Below are positions 23,965 to 32,631 of a DNA stretch of 43,908 nucleotides, one piece after another. The DNA comes from Rheinheimera sp. (lineage in GTDB: Bacteria > Pseudomonadota > Gammaproteobacteria > Enterobacterales > Alteromonadaceae): the NCBI GenBank assembly GCA_003482455.1, contig DMYW01000049.1, positions 1 through 43,908 of the forward strand. Reading direction: 5' to 3'. The notes beneath the pieces are model-generated. The model was not told the origin of the DNA. It was given only the letters and a program-made list of their open reading frames with translations, and made no database searches. The first letter of the stretch is position 1; each line of letters begins with the position of its first letter. Position numbers and translations under genes: made by a program.

Positions 23965-24821
23965 CAAAAACTGTATCTCACTCCCACAAAACGGCTTTGA
24001 TAATCCGCACGGCGCACCAGTGGACTGCGCAACAGTTCCCGATCTAACTGCTGATGTTGCCAGTGAGCCAGCAAGGCCCAATGCTCGTCGTATTGGTAGA
24101 CGAAGGTCGCGCCAAAGTGATAATTCCATGTCGACGCTAACTCAAACCAGCTTGGGATCCCGCTAATTTCATACGGGCGCAGGTTGTAATAGTAGTTCAC
24201 CAATTGCTGGTCCTTGCGGGCCAACCCTGCTTGCAGTTGCAACTGAACCTTCTCCCAAGACCAATCCTGGCGCAAGGTCAGCCGCAATTCACTGCCATCA
24301 TGCACTCCGCTGATATCTTGCAGATAACTGACACGAAACGTGCTGCCATTGGCGGTGAAGTTGCTGCTAATTCCCGCCATGTAGGATAAACGACGTTTTA
24401 TATCTTCAAACTGACCGGGAGTTGCCGGTGGTTTGCCGCCACTTTCTACGCCGCCGGTTCGATTGATGCCGATGGCTTCCCACCAGCCAAAATTATTCAC
24501 GCCGTCAAACTCGAAGAACATGCCGTCTTCGTTGAGTTCACCCACCAAGTCAATGTAAACGTGGTCTTGCTCAAGCAAGGAATAACCAAGATGGGTGTTT
24601 TCCAAGTAGAAGTTGTCGCCGTAATAGCTAACGCCCGGCATCACATCGCCTTGCAATGCGTGGCGGCCGCTCAGTGGTGTGCTGATTTTGCCATGCCCAG
24701 CGGCGAGGCTAAATTGCCAGCCTTGGTCGGCTGTGGTTGGTTCAGCGGTCGGCTGGGCGGACGCTGCGGGTAGCCAACCAAGCAATAACCAGAGGATGGC
24801 CTGCAAAAATGGGTTTTTCAT
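23964..24821 (-). CDS. MipA/OmpV family outer-membrane protein
   Basis: A 285-residue exported protein. A signal peptide (MKNPFLQAILWLLLGWLPAA) is followed by alternating amphipathic strands rich in Tyr/Trp, such as YYGDNFYLENTHLGYSLLE, and ends in VGVRYSF, with terminal Phe as expected of a beta-barrel recognised by the BAM complex. MipA/OmpV proteins act in envelope biogenesis, and some are regulated by two-component systems. A TTG five codons upstream (24836) is an alternative start. It is the first gene of the four-gene operon with DUF3019, response regulator and kinase, and is divergent from the subtilase. Confidence 0.85.
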   Translation of the reverse strand: MKNPFLQAILWLLLGWLPAASAQPTAEPTTADQGWQFSLAAGHGKISTPLSGRHALQGDVMPGVSYYGDNFYLENTHLGYSLLEQDHVYIDLVGELNEDGMFFEFDGVNNFGWWEAIGINRTGGVESGGKPPATPGQFEDIKRRLSYMAGISSNFTANGSTFRVSYLQDISGVHDGSELRLTLRQDWSWEKVQLQLQAGLARKDQQLVNYYYNLRPYEISGIPSWFELASTWNYHFGATFVYQYDEHWALLAHWQHQQLDRELLRSPLVRRADYQSRFVGVRYSF

Positions 24822-24850
24822 ACCGGTAAAACTCAACAGGAGATGTCGTC

Positions 24851-24910
24851 ACTGTACCAACTGTACTCGCGAAAATCTGCTGTTTTTCGCCGATGATACA
24901 AACTGATACA
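24851..24910. promoter_or_regulatory. Tandem direct repeats upstream of mipA
   Basis: ACTGTAC occurs at 24851-24857 and again at 24860-24866 (period nine). TGATACA occurs at 24894-24900 and 24904-24910 (period ten). Both pairs lie in the divergent region between mipA and the subtilase. OmpR-family regulators bind direct repeats about one helical turn apart, so either pair may be the site of the operon's own response regulator. Which gene is controlled is not known. Confidence 0.4.
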
Positions 24911-24952
24911 TGAAAGCTTTAGTGCTGCTGCAACCGTCGATGCTTAGATGAA

Positions 24953-24978
24953 AAAGTGGTGAATTTTTAAACCACTTT
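24953..24978 (+). repeat. Hairpin in the subtilase leader
   Basis: AAAGTGGT (24953-24960) pairs perfectly with ACCACTTT (24971-24978) around a ten-base AT-rich loop, about 30 bases before the GTG start of the subtilase. It could be an operator or an mRNA 5' stem-loop. Confidence 0.45.
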
Positions 24979-25008
24979 AGAAAATCATAAGAATCTTCGG
25001 AGAATCCA

Positions 25009-28000
25009 GTGAAAAAACATAAGCTTGCTAGCGCTGTTGCTGCAGGGTTGTACGGCTTCTTGGCCGCACATGCTGCTGCAACACAAGCCCCGACGCTCAA
25101 TACCGATCAAAAACCGACTCTACAAGCGGTAAAAGTTGACCAAGAGTTAATCCGCAAACAACAAGCCGCTCGCAAAAAACTCAATGCATTACAGGCCAAT
25201 GATGGCTTAAACGTGCAGATGCAGCCGCAAAAACCGCAATTCCAAGCAGAAGCAGGCCTCAAGGGCGAACATGTCTGGATAGTCAGGTTACGCCAAGCGC
25301 CTGTGGCCTCGTATCAAGGCGGTTTAGACGGATTACCGGCAACGCAATTGGCCAGCAACAAAGGGCAAACCAAGTTATTTGAACAGCAAAAAGTCAGCCC
25401 GGCGGTGGTGTCCTACCAAGAATTCTTAAAACAAGCACAACGCGACGTGCTGCAGCACATTCATGCAGAAATCGGCGCGCGCGACATGCGCCAGCAATAC
25501 GTCAATAGTTTCAACGGTTTTAGCTTAACCATGACGCAAGACGAAGCGGCGCGAGTTGCCGCATTGTCGGACGTGCTGAGCGTCACACGCAGCCAATTGC
25601 ACCCGCTGCATACCGATGTCGGGCCAACGCGCATTCGTGCGGACAAAGTGTGGGCCGGCAATACCTCGGTCAATTTGCCGGTGCAAGGTGAAGGCACCAT
25701 CGTTGGTATTTTGGATACCGGCGTCAACAGTGACCACCGCGCGTTTGCCGACAAAGGTGACGATGGTTACGACCACACCAATCCGCTTGGTATGGGTAAT
25801 TATTTAGGCGACTGTAAAACTGCAGAATTCGCCAGTCGTTGTAACGACAAGTTGATCGGGATTTACAGCTATGACGTGATCACCGATACCTATCAAGGCT
25901 TGTACCCTGCGGTCGGTGAAGACGTGTCGGGTCACGGCTCGCATACCGCTTCGACTGCGGCCGGTAACGTATTGCGAGATGTCGATTATGTGGCGCCAGA
26001 ACTGCAAGCTGCGGGCGATGGTAAGCTGGTCAAAGCAGGGTTATTCCCCCAAATTTCAGGGGTTGCACCGCATGCGAACCTGGTGGCGTACCAAGTGTGT
26101 TTGCCGCTGCAAGGTTGTCCAACAGAAGCAATTTTGGCTGCGATTGAAGACGCGACCGCCGATGGTGTGGATGCGATCAACTTCTCGATTGGTAATGTCA
26201 CCAACACCACGTCGCCGTGGCAAGACCCGATTGAACTGGCGTTTTTAGGCGCACATCAAGCAGGGATTGCGGTGGCGGCTTCTGCGGGTAACGCGGGTTC
26301 GGTGGGCGGAATTGAAACCGGTTCCTATATCGACCACGTGTCCCCATGGCTGCTCAACGTGGCAGCTGCTAGCACAGGCCGTTCGATTGAAGTGGATGTC
26401 AAACTGCAAGACTTCGTCGGCGGCAGCAATACGCCAAGTTCGCCGATTGAAGGTGGCGGTATTAACCAAGCGCCACTGAGCGGTGTGGTAGTTAGCGCCG
26501 CCGATTTTGGTGATGCATCCTGCTTGCAACCTTTTGCGGCAGGCACTTTTGACAACCTGAAAAACGCCGATGGCGAGGCCTATGTCGATGAGCAAGGCCA
26601 ACCCGCCAACATTATTGTGGCTTGTCAGCGCGGGGAAAACGGCCGTGTGGCTAAATCCGAACATGTCGCGGCTGGCGGTGCCGAAGGCTTTATTTTGTAC
26701 AACGCATCCAGTTGGGGGGATGACGCAGGGATTGTCAAAACGGACACTTATGCCGTTCCTGGCATCCACATCAGTCAAAACGACTGGTATAGCTTAAGCA
26801 GCTGGTTGGGTTCAGAAAGTGCAACTGGACATCGTTTAACCATCAGCGACACCAAAGTAGCGCGGGTGATTGATGACAGTAAAGCGGATCAGCTGGCAGA
26901 CTTCTCGTCTCGTGGCCCATCGATTGCCAACCCGGAACATTTGGTACCGTCAGTTACAGCGCCGGGCGTCGATATTTACGCGGCGATTAACGATGAAAGT
27001 CCATTTGCCGAGTCGCTAGGTGAAACACCCGCGACGGCTGATTTTGGCTTTATGAGCGGCACCTCGATGGCCGCACCGCATGTTGCTGGTGCACTTGCCT
27101 TGTTGTCGCAAGCTCACCCGGATTGGACGGTCGCGCAAAAACAAGCGGCACTGCAACTAACGGCTGACCCGAGTGTGATCCGCGTAAAAAATGCGGGCCA
27201 ACCATGGGAAAGTAAAGCGAAAGCCGAAGTGTACCGCGCCGGAACCGGCCGGATTAACGTGGCCAACGCCATTGACGCCGGTTTAGTGATGGATGAGAGC
27301 TATGACAATATGGTCGCGGCCAACCCGGACAATGGCGGTTTAGTCCACAAGTTGAACTTGCCAGAAATGGTAAATTTCAGCTGTAAGCCGACCTGTACTT
27401 GGGTGCGGACCTTCACGGCCACCGAAGATGGTAGCTGGACGTTAAATGCCGATGAAATCACCAACTGGTCGCCGTACGATGAGTATCGGTATGTGCAACC
27501 CAGTGCCAAATTGGAAATTGTGCCGAACAAGTTCTCGCTGAAAAAAGGCCAAAGCCAAACCGTGATGGTGCGCGCTTCGGTGCAAGATGCGCAGGACATC
27601 ATGGGTAACAGCGAAGTCGAACTGCATTCGCACTTGCTGTTGACTGAAGACAGCGGCAAAGCGCCGGCGATGCGCATGCCGGTGGTGTTCAAGTTTGATG
27701 GTGGCGACTTGCCAGCCAAGGTTGATATCACGGCGCATCGCAACAGCAGCAGTTATCAACTGAACAAAGTGCCAATGCCAGCGATGAACAACGGTGTGGT
27801 GCGGGTGTTTGCAGCCAGCAAAGCGCATGTCGGCCAATTTACCTTGCCTAAAGACGATGACTTTATCTTCCCATTAAGTACTGAACCGCAAGCGACCGAT
27901 GAAACGCGGATGGACGAAGCGACCTTTGGTTTGTGGATGGATGTCCCAGCCGACAGCAGTCGTTTGATGATCGAGACGGTGCGTCGCGTCAGCTCAACCG

Positions 28001-30261
28001 CGGAAAACGCCTGGGATTATGGCTCGGCCATTTTGTTTGTCGGGAAAGACTACAACAATGACGGCAAGATGGATTTGCAAACCGAATTGGTCTGTATGTC
28101 CAGCCATTTCACGTTGAATAACTACTGTAATTTGAACAACCCAGAAGCGGGTAAATACTGGGCCGTGTTCTACAACCCGAATGAGTATAAAACGCCAAGC
28201 AGCGATACTTTCGAATACAGTTGGGGTGTGGTGTCGAAAGCGCCAGCCAGCGACTTGTCGATGGACGCGCCTGTCACCGACGGCAAAAAGCCAGTGGATT
28301 TAACTCTGCGTTGGCACAAGCCTGAGATGGTGGAAGGCGATCGCTACTACAGCGCCTTTGATGTGGGCACCTCGCCTAACAACCCGGGCAATGTCGGCAT
28401 AGTGCCAGTGACGCTGGTGCGCGGTGTGGACGACGTCAGCATGACAGCCAGCAAAACAGCGGCGCGGGTAGGTCAACGACTGAACTATCAAATCCATACG
28501 CTGCCGAACTTAACCGGTGCCGATCGTAACTTTGTGCTCACGGCAAAAATTCCGGCGGGATTGGCTGTGACCGCGCAAGATGTCAGTTTGAGCGATGATG
28601 CGAACATCAGTTCGATCACCGTCGATCAAGGCACTGTGGTGATCAAAGGCAAACAGCCTAACACCTTGGGGGCTACACCTACCTACAAAGTGACGAGCAG
28701 CCAACAAGATGCGGCCTGTAAAGTGCCAAACTTTGGTCAAAATAATGATTCGTACCTGAATCTGTATGACTTTGGCATGACGCCGGGGCTGGATGCCGGT
28801 AACACCGACGACCTGCGCGTTGGGTTTGAGATCCCGTACAACTTAATGTTTGCCGACGACGGCGGCTTTACTCTGTACAACAACCAAAATGCGCTGTCGA
28901 AGTCGATGTTTGTCCGCGGTAACGGCAACGTGTCGTTAGATGGTGCGCCGTATTTCTTCCCAATGCATATGCCATTCCCGTACAACAGCTTCCCATACCA
29001 AGCGATCGGCGTGTTGTGGCGTGGCTGGGGTGGCCAGCCGTTTGTGTTAGACCCAATGGTCACGCCGTATGGCTATGAAAACGGTCCTACCGGGATCACT
29101 TTAGCCAGTTCAACCGACGGTTGGGCGATTGTCGAGTGGGATGGTTCACGCTCGGTTCGCTACGAAGGCATGGACGACAATTGGAACCCTATCTACACCG
29201 ACTTAGATGACCGTTTCGAGTATGAGTTGTTGCTGCAAAACAAAACCCGTTTTGGCAAACACGAATACGAAATGATCATGGCGTACAACCAGTTAGATTA
29301 TGCCGGTAGCTATCGTGGCGCTGTGGGTGTGCAAGGTTACACGGGTCTGTCGGATTGGTTCGGCCCACTGGAAGGCTTGCTCGGCACCGAAGTTGCGTTT
29401 GATAACCTGAACGAAAAACTGGCGGTTGGCCAAGTGCTTTGTTACGACTACCAAGGCCCTGAGTCGTCACAGTTTACCGTGAAGATCAACGCCGAAGTGC
29501 TGCCAAGCGCGATTGTCAGTCAGCAAACTGTTGCCGTGACCAGCCAAGTCGATGGTATGGCCGATATTTCGATGAGCAACACTGTGCAGATCAATGGCAA
29601 CTTAACGGTTGGTGCTATCGCAGCGCAGCAAGTCAATGAAGACAGCACGCTGACTGGCATCCCAGTGATTTACGCCGATGAAGATAACAATCGCAACCAA
29701 ATCACCGTCAGCGGCGCGCATATCAAAGGCGTGGCGCATGGTGGCGATTCGGGTTCGACCATCGACATCACGCCAGATGCGAACTTTGCAGGCAGCACCA
29801 CAGTCACTGTGACTGTCGCAGACTTGGATAACCCGGCGGATCACACCAGCACCAGCTTTGCGTTAACCGTCAAACCGCTGAATGATGCGCCGGTGGCGAA
29901 AGTGGCCAGCAGCAGCGTCAGTTCAACAGCGGGTGCCAATGTGACTTTGGATGCCTCAAGTTCTGTCGATGTCGACGGTGATGCATTGACCTACCAATGG
30001 ACACAAACCAGTGGTCCAAGCGTGACCATCAATGGCACTGGCAGCAAGTTGACGCTAACGGCACTGGCGGCCGGAGATTATGGCTTTAAAGTCGTGGTCT
30101 CTGATGGTCAAACACAAAGCGAAGCGGCAGTGACAGTGAAAGTCACCGCTGAGCAACAAGTGGTCGTCACTGAAGACAAATCAGGTGGCTCGGCTGGGTT
30201 GCTGGCGTTGTTGTTAGCCCCGCTTGCCTTGTGGCGTCGTCGGCAACGTCGTACACACTAA
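25009..30261 (+). CDS. Large subtilisin-like protease with GlyGly-CTERM anchor
   Basis: A 1750-residue secreted S8 protease starting at GTG behind GGAG. Signal peptide: residues 1-24. An I9-like inhibitory propeptide covers about 80-195. The catalytic domain has Asp236 (VGILDTGVN), His309 (SGHGSHTAS), Asn428 (SAGNAGS) and Ser686 (SGTSMAAPHVAG). A PA-like insert lies between Asn and Ser. A long beta-rich region follows. A cadherin/Ig-like repeat (about 1543-1625, VNEDSTL to LTVKPLNDAP) and a PKD/REJ-type domain (about 1627-1715) precede the C-terminal tripartite tail: GGSAG, a hydrophobic helix, and WRRRQRR. That tail is the GlyGly-CTERM signal cut by rhombosortase, usually on proteins exported by type II secretion. 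No rhombosortase gene is in the window. It is monocistronic. Confidence 0.93.
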   Translation: MKKHKLASAVAAGLYGFLAAHAAATQAPTLNTDQKPTLQAVKVDQELIRKQQAARKKLNALQANDGLNVQMQPQKPQFQAEAGLKGEHVWIVRLRQAPVASYQGGLDGLPATQLASNKGQTKLFEQQKVSPAVVSYQEFLKQAQRDVLQHIHAEIGARDMRQQYVNSFNGFSLTMTQDEAARVAALSDVLSVTRSQLHPLHTDVGPTRIRADKVWAGNTSVNLPVQGEGTIVGILDTGVNSDHRAFADKGDDGYDHTNPLGMGNYLGDCKTAEFASRCNDKLIGIYSYDVITDTYQGLYPAVGEDVSGHGSHTASTAAGNVLRDVDYVAPELQAAGDGKLVKAGLFPQISGVAPHANLVAYQVCLPLQGCPTEAILAAIEDATADGVDAINFSIGNVTNTTSPWQDPIELAFLGAHQAGIAVAASAGNAGSVGGIETGSYIDHVSPWLLNVAAASTGRSIEVDVKLQDFVGGSNTPSSPIEGGGINQAPLSGVVVSAADFGDASCLQPFAAGTFDNLKNADGEAYVDEQGQPANIIVACQRGENGRVAKSEHVAAGGAEGFILYNASSWGDDAGIVKTDTYAVPGIHISQNDWYSLSSWLGSESATGHRLTISDTKVARVIDDSKADQLADFSSRGPSIANPEHLVPSVTAPGVDIYAAINDESPFAESLGETPATADFGFMSGTSMAAPHVAGALALLSQAHPDWTVAQKQAALQLTADPSVIRVKNAGQPWESKAKAEVYRAGTGRINVANAIDAGLVMDESYDNMVAANPDNGGLVHKLNLPEMVNFSCKPTCTWVRTFTATEDGSWTLNADEITNWSPYDEYRYVQPSAKLEIVPNKFSLKKGQSQTVMVRASVQDAQDIMGNSEVELHSHLLLTEDSGKAPAMRMPVVFKFDGGDLPAKVDITAHRNSSSYQLNKVPMPAMNNGVVRVFAASKAHVGQFTLPKDDDFIFPLSTEPQATDETRMDEATFGLWMDVPADSSRLMIETVRRVSSTAENAWDYGSAILFVGKDYNNDGKMDLQTELVCMSSHFTLNNYCNLNNPEAGKYWAVFYNPNEYKTPSSDTFEYSWGVVSKAPASDLSMDAPVTDGKKPVDLTLRWHKPEMVEGDRYYSAFDVGTSPNNPGNVGIVPVTLVRGVDDVSMTASKTAARVGQRLNYQIHTLPNLTGADRNFVLTAKIPAGLAVTAQDVSLSDDANISSITVDQGTVVIKGKQPNTLGATPTYKVTSSQQDAACKVPNFGQNNDSYLNLYDFGMTPGLDAGNTDDLRVGFEIPYNLMFADDGGFTLYNNQNALSKSMFVRGNGNVSLDGAPYFFPMHMPFPYNSFPYQAIGVLWRGWGGQPFVLDPMVTPYGYENGPTGITLASSTDGWAIVEWDGSRSVRYEGMDDNWNPIYTDLDDRFEYELLLQNKTRFGKHEYEMIMAYNQLDYAGSYRGAVGVQGYTGLSDWFGPLEGLLGTEVAFDNLNEKLAVGQVLCYDYQGPESSQFTVKINAEVLPSAIVSQQTVAVTSQVDGMADISMSNTVQINGNLTVGAIAAQQVNEDSTLTGIPVIYADEDNNRNQITVSGAHIKGVAHGGDSGSTIDITPDANFAGSTTVTVTVADLDNPADHTSTSFALTVKPLNDAPVAKVASSSVSSTAGANVTLDASSSVDVDGDALTYQWTQTSGPSVTINGTGSKLTLTALAAGDYGFKVVVSDGQTQSEAAVTVKVTAEQQVVVTEDKSGGSAGLLALLLAPLALWRRRQRRTH

Positions 30262-30272
30262 GCCTGAAGGTT

Positions 30273-30303
30273 GTGGGTGACAGGTCGGGTACTTGTCACC
30301 CAC
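30273..30303 (+). repeat. Ten-pair hairpin just after the subtilase stop
   Basis: GTGGGTGACA (30273-30282) and TGTCACCCAC (30294-30303) are exact complements around an 11-base loop, 12 bases after the stop codon. There is no T-run. A true terminator lies about 100 bases further on, so this element may protect the very long mRNA from 3' decay. Confidence 0.55.
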
Positions 30304-30400
30304 GACGCTTGCTGCCAAGCCGTTCTCTTTGGGGCGAGCTTGTGGAGACGCGCTTTGTGTGAAGAACTTTTTGTGAAGTACTTTGCAATTCGACTTTATA

Positions 30401-30429
30401 AAAAAAACCGCTGCGGCGGTTTTTTTTTT
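30401..30429 (+). terminator. Intrinsic terminator of the subtilase gene
   Basis: AACCGC, loop TGCG, GCGGTT (30406-30421) followed by a run of nine T residues and preceded by an A-run: a strong, probably bidirectional rho-independent terminator. Confidence 0.92.
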
Positions 30430-30526
30430 GCCGACGATTTGCGGGCCAGCTGGCTTGCGCACGGCTGTGGGATCACTCAATGTATGCGTCGAGGGGTTGG
30501 CTTGGTGCTGTACACAGAAAAATCGC

Positions 30527-30556
30527 TGGTCAAGTCAGTCTGTTCTCTTTTAGAAT
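30527..30556 (+). promoter_or_regulatory. metC promoter
   Basis: TGGTCA (30527-30532) and TAGAAT (30551-30556, five of six to consensus) are 18 bases apart. The predicted transcription start falls inside the adjacent MetJ operator. Confidence 0.6.
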
Positions 30557-30558
30557 CA

Positions 30559-30574
30559 AGACATCCAGACGTCT
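30559..30574. promoter_or_regulatory. Tandem MetJ operator (met boxes)
   Basis: Two contiguous eight-base met boxes: AGACATCC (30559-30566) and AGACGTCT (30567-30574). The second is the exact palindromic consensus; the first matches six of eight. MetJ dimers bind such tandem boxes cooperatively with S-adenosylmethionine as corepressor. The site lies right after the -10 of metC. Confidence 0.85.
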
Positions 30575-30597
30575 AATTATTGATGGTGCCGCTTTTC

Positions 30598-31770
30598 ATG
30601 AAAAAACCAACACAGATCATTCACGCTGGACGTGACAAACAATGGGCCGGTTATAGCGTCAACGTGCCGGTGGTGCGCGCATCGACGGTGGTGTTTGACA
30701 GTTTTGCCGAGATGCGTCATGCGGTGAAACATCGCGGCGACCATGTGCCTTATTACGGTCGGCGCGGCACCCAAACGCATTTTGCCTTCTCCGATGCGGT
30801 GTGCGAGTTAGAAGGCGGCGTTGGTTGTGCCTTGTACCCAAGTGGCGCGGCGGCGATCAGCGGTGCTTTGTTGGCGTTTTTAAAAACCGGCGATCACTTG
30901 TTAATGGTCGATGCGGCGTATGAACCGACGCGAGCCTTTTGCGACAAAGTTCTAGCACCGCTTGGCATTCAAACCACCTATTATGACCCCTTGATTGGCG
31001 CCGGCATTAGCGCGTTGATCCAACCCAATACCAAAGTGATTTACCTCGAATCGCCGTGCTCCTTGACCATGGAAGTGCAAGACGTGCCAGCGATTTGTGC
31101 CATTGCCAAGCAACACGGCATCGTCACTATGCTCGATAACACCTGGGCATCACCGATTTTGTGTCGGCCGTTTGAAATGGGTGTCGACATCTCCATTCAA
31201 GCGGCGACTAAGTACATTTGTGGTCACTCGGATGTGATGCTCGGCACTGCCAGTGCCAATGAGCAGCATTGGCCGCAACTGCGTGAACACAGTTATTTAC
31301 TTGGCTATTGCGCCTCCGCCGATGATGTCTATTTGGCGGCGCGTGGCCTGCGGACTTTGGGCGTGCGGTTAGCGCAGCATCAGCAAAACGCTCGGCAGGT
31401 TGTCCAGTGGTTGGCTGAGCAGCCGGAAGTGGAGGTGATCCTGCATCCTGAATTGACCAGTCACCCAGGTCATGCCGAGTTTATCCGTGATTTTAGCGGC
31501 AGCAACGGCTTGTTTTCGTTTGTGCTCAAGCAAGCAGACCAAGTGGCGCTGGAGCGATTTGTCGAAGGCATGCAGCACTTCAAAATGGGTTTTTCGTGGG
31601 GCGGCTACGAGAGCCTTATCATCACTAACAGCAATATTCAGGCGCTACGTAGTGCTACGCGTTGGCCGTACCGCGGGCCCTTGGTGCGTTTGCACATCGG
31701 CTTGGAAGACCCTGCTGATTTGATTGCCGACTTAGCCGCAGCGTTTGCGCGTTTGCGTGAGGGCAGCTAA
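30598..31770 (+). CDS. metC: Cystathionine beta-lyase
   Basis: PLP enzyme that cleaves cystathionine to homocysteine, pyruvate and ammonia in methionine synthesis. From the ATG at 30598 it has 390 residues, near the E. coli length. Motifs agree with MetC: YYGRRGTQTHF, CELEGG, LDNTWASP, and SIQAATKYICGHSD with the Schiff-base Lys. MetC rather than MetB is supported by the YGRRG and SWGGYESL signatures. TTG (30580) and ATG (30583) further upstream are possible starts but lack a better ribosome-binding site and add residues unlike the family. The gene is controlled by a visible MetJ operator. Confidence 0.95.
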   Translation: MKKPTQIIHAGRDKQWAGYSVNVPVVRASTVVFDSFAEMRHAVKHRGDHVPYYGRRGTQTHFAFSDAVCELEGGVGCALYPSGAAAISGALLAFLKTGDHLLMVDAAYEPTRAFCDKVLAPLGIQTTYYDPLIGAGISALIQPNTKVIYLESPCSLTMEVQDVPAICAIAKQHGIVTMLDNTWASPILCRPFEMGVDISIQAATKYICGHSDVMLGTASANEQHWPQLREHSYLLGYCASADDVYLAARGLRTLGVRLAQHQQNARQVVQWLAEQPEVEVILHPELTSHPGHAEFIRDFSGSNGLFSFVLKQADQVALERFVEGMQHFKMGFSWGGYESLIITNSNIQALRSATRWPYRGPLVRLHIGLEDPADLIADLAAAFARLREGS

Positions 31771-31893
31771 AACAGCGCACACGGCACGTCGGCGGCGTCT
31801 GCAAGCGGCGTTTAATACAGCAAGTTGATCACAGATTCGGCAGTGTGGCAGAAGTTGGCTATAGTCAACAAAGCCCCTGCCGAGGACACTGGA

Positions 31894-32625
31894 ATGACGT
31901 TGCGACTGTGCCTGATCTGCTGTGTGTTTGCTGCTATTTGCAACAAGGCTATCGCTGCCAGTGCTTGTCCCAAAGTTCTTACCATGGCTTACAACTCCAG
32001 TTGGCAGCCCTATATCGAAGTCACCGACGAGCAGATCCGCGGTCTTGACGTTGAGCGCTTGCAGCAGCTGCTCGCCCCACACGCCATCACCTTGAAATTT
32101 GCTTATATCCCCGAAAAGCGCGCCCTGCAGCAGTTGCAACAAGGCGGCGTCGATGTGTTATTTGGTGCCTCTTATACCGAAGAACGCGCCAGTTACGCCC
32201 ATTTTAGTAAGCCGTACCGGCAAGAACACAACGCGATTGTGGTGCACCAATCGATCGTCACTAAGTACCCTGGGGTGACGGTGAAATCTGCGTTTATGGA
32301 TTTAGCCCAACGCAAACTCATCGGTACCTACAACCCGGCTGGGTTTTACGGCGCGGAGTTTGACACGCTGAAACAACATTCCGCGGTTAAAGCCCGCAGC
32401 GTGTTTGTGTTTGAAGGTGAACGTCGTTTGGAACTGGTCGCCAATCAGCGGGCGGACTTCACCATCGCCGACAGGCAAGCGATGGAGTATGAACTGGCGC
32501 AACGAAGCAAAGGCAAAGGTTTGATGTTATTGCCGTTTTCCCTCAATGCAGCGCCAATCCATTTTATGTTTAGCAAGGCGACTGTGTCAGCCGCCTGCGT
32601 CGAGGAACTGAATCAGTCGCTGTAG
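31894..32625 (+). CDS. Periplasmic solute-binding-like protein (SBP_bac_3 type)
   Basis: A 243-residue exported protein. A signal peptide (MTLRLCLICCVFAAICNKAI, cut near IAAS) precedes a type II periplasmic-binding fold. It starts with VLTMAYNSSWQPYIEV, then GLDVERLQQLL, PEKRALQQLQQGGVDVLFG and YAHFSKPYR, resembling polar amino-acid binding proteins. No permease or ATPase genes are adjacent, so it may be an orphan receptor rather than a transporter part. The ATG at 31894 with GAGG before it gives the signal peptide; the frame is open to 31825. It ends six bases from the convergent VC0807-like gene. Confidence 0.8.
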   Translation: MTLRLCLICCVFAAICNKAIAASACPKVLTMAYNSSWQPYIEVTDEQIRGLDVERLQQLLAPHAITLKFAYIPEKRALQQLQQGGVDVLFGASYTEERASYAHFSKPYRQEHNAIVVHQSIVTKYPGVTVKSAFMDLAQRKLIGTYNPAGFYGAEFDTLKQHSAVKARSVFVFEGERRLELVANQRADFTIADRQAMEYELAQRSKGKGLMLLPFSLNAAPIHFMFSKATVSAACVEELNQSL

Positions 32626-32631
32626 CACGGT

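Larger units (their letters stand above)
30262..30597. other. 336-base intergenic region between subtilase and metC
   Basis: No convincing gene. In order it holds a perfect ten-pair stem-loop, an intrinsic terminator, a sigma-70-like promoter and a tandem MetJ operator, all listed separately. A 101-codon frame spans the terminator and promoter and is not believed. Confidence 0.7.

Noticed and set aside
26245..26778. A 177-codon minus-strand frame within the subtilase gene
   Set aside because: Antisense to the catalytic domain of a well-supported protease and without protein features.
30271..30576. A 101-codon frame between the subtilase and metC
   Set aside because: It runs through a strong intrinsic terminator, a promoter and the MetJ operator, so it cannot be a normal gene.
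30430..30598. A SAM riboswitch before metC
   Set aside because: The leader is too short and lacks the conserved SAM-I/II helices; the tandem met boxes explain methionine control.
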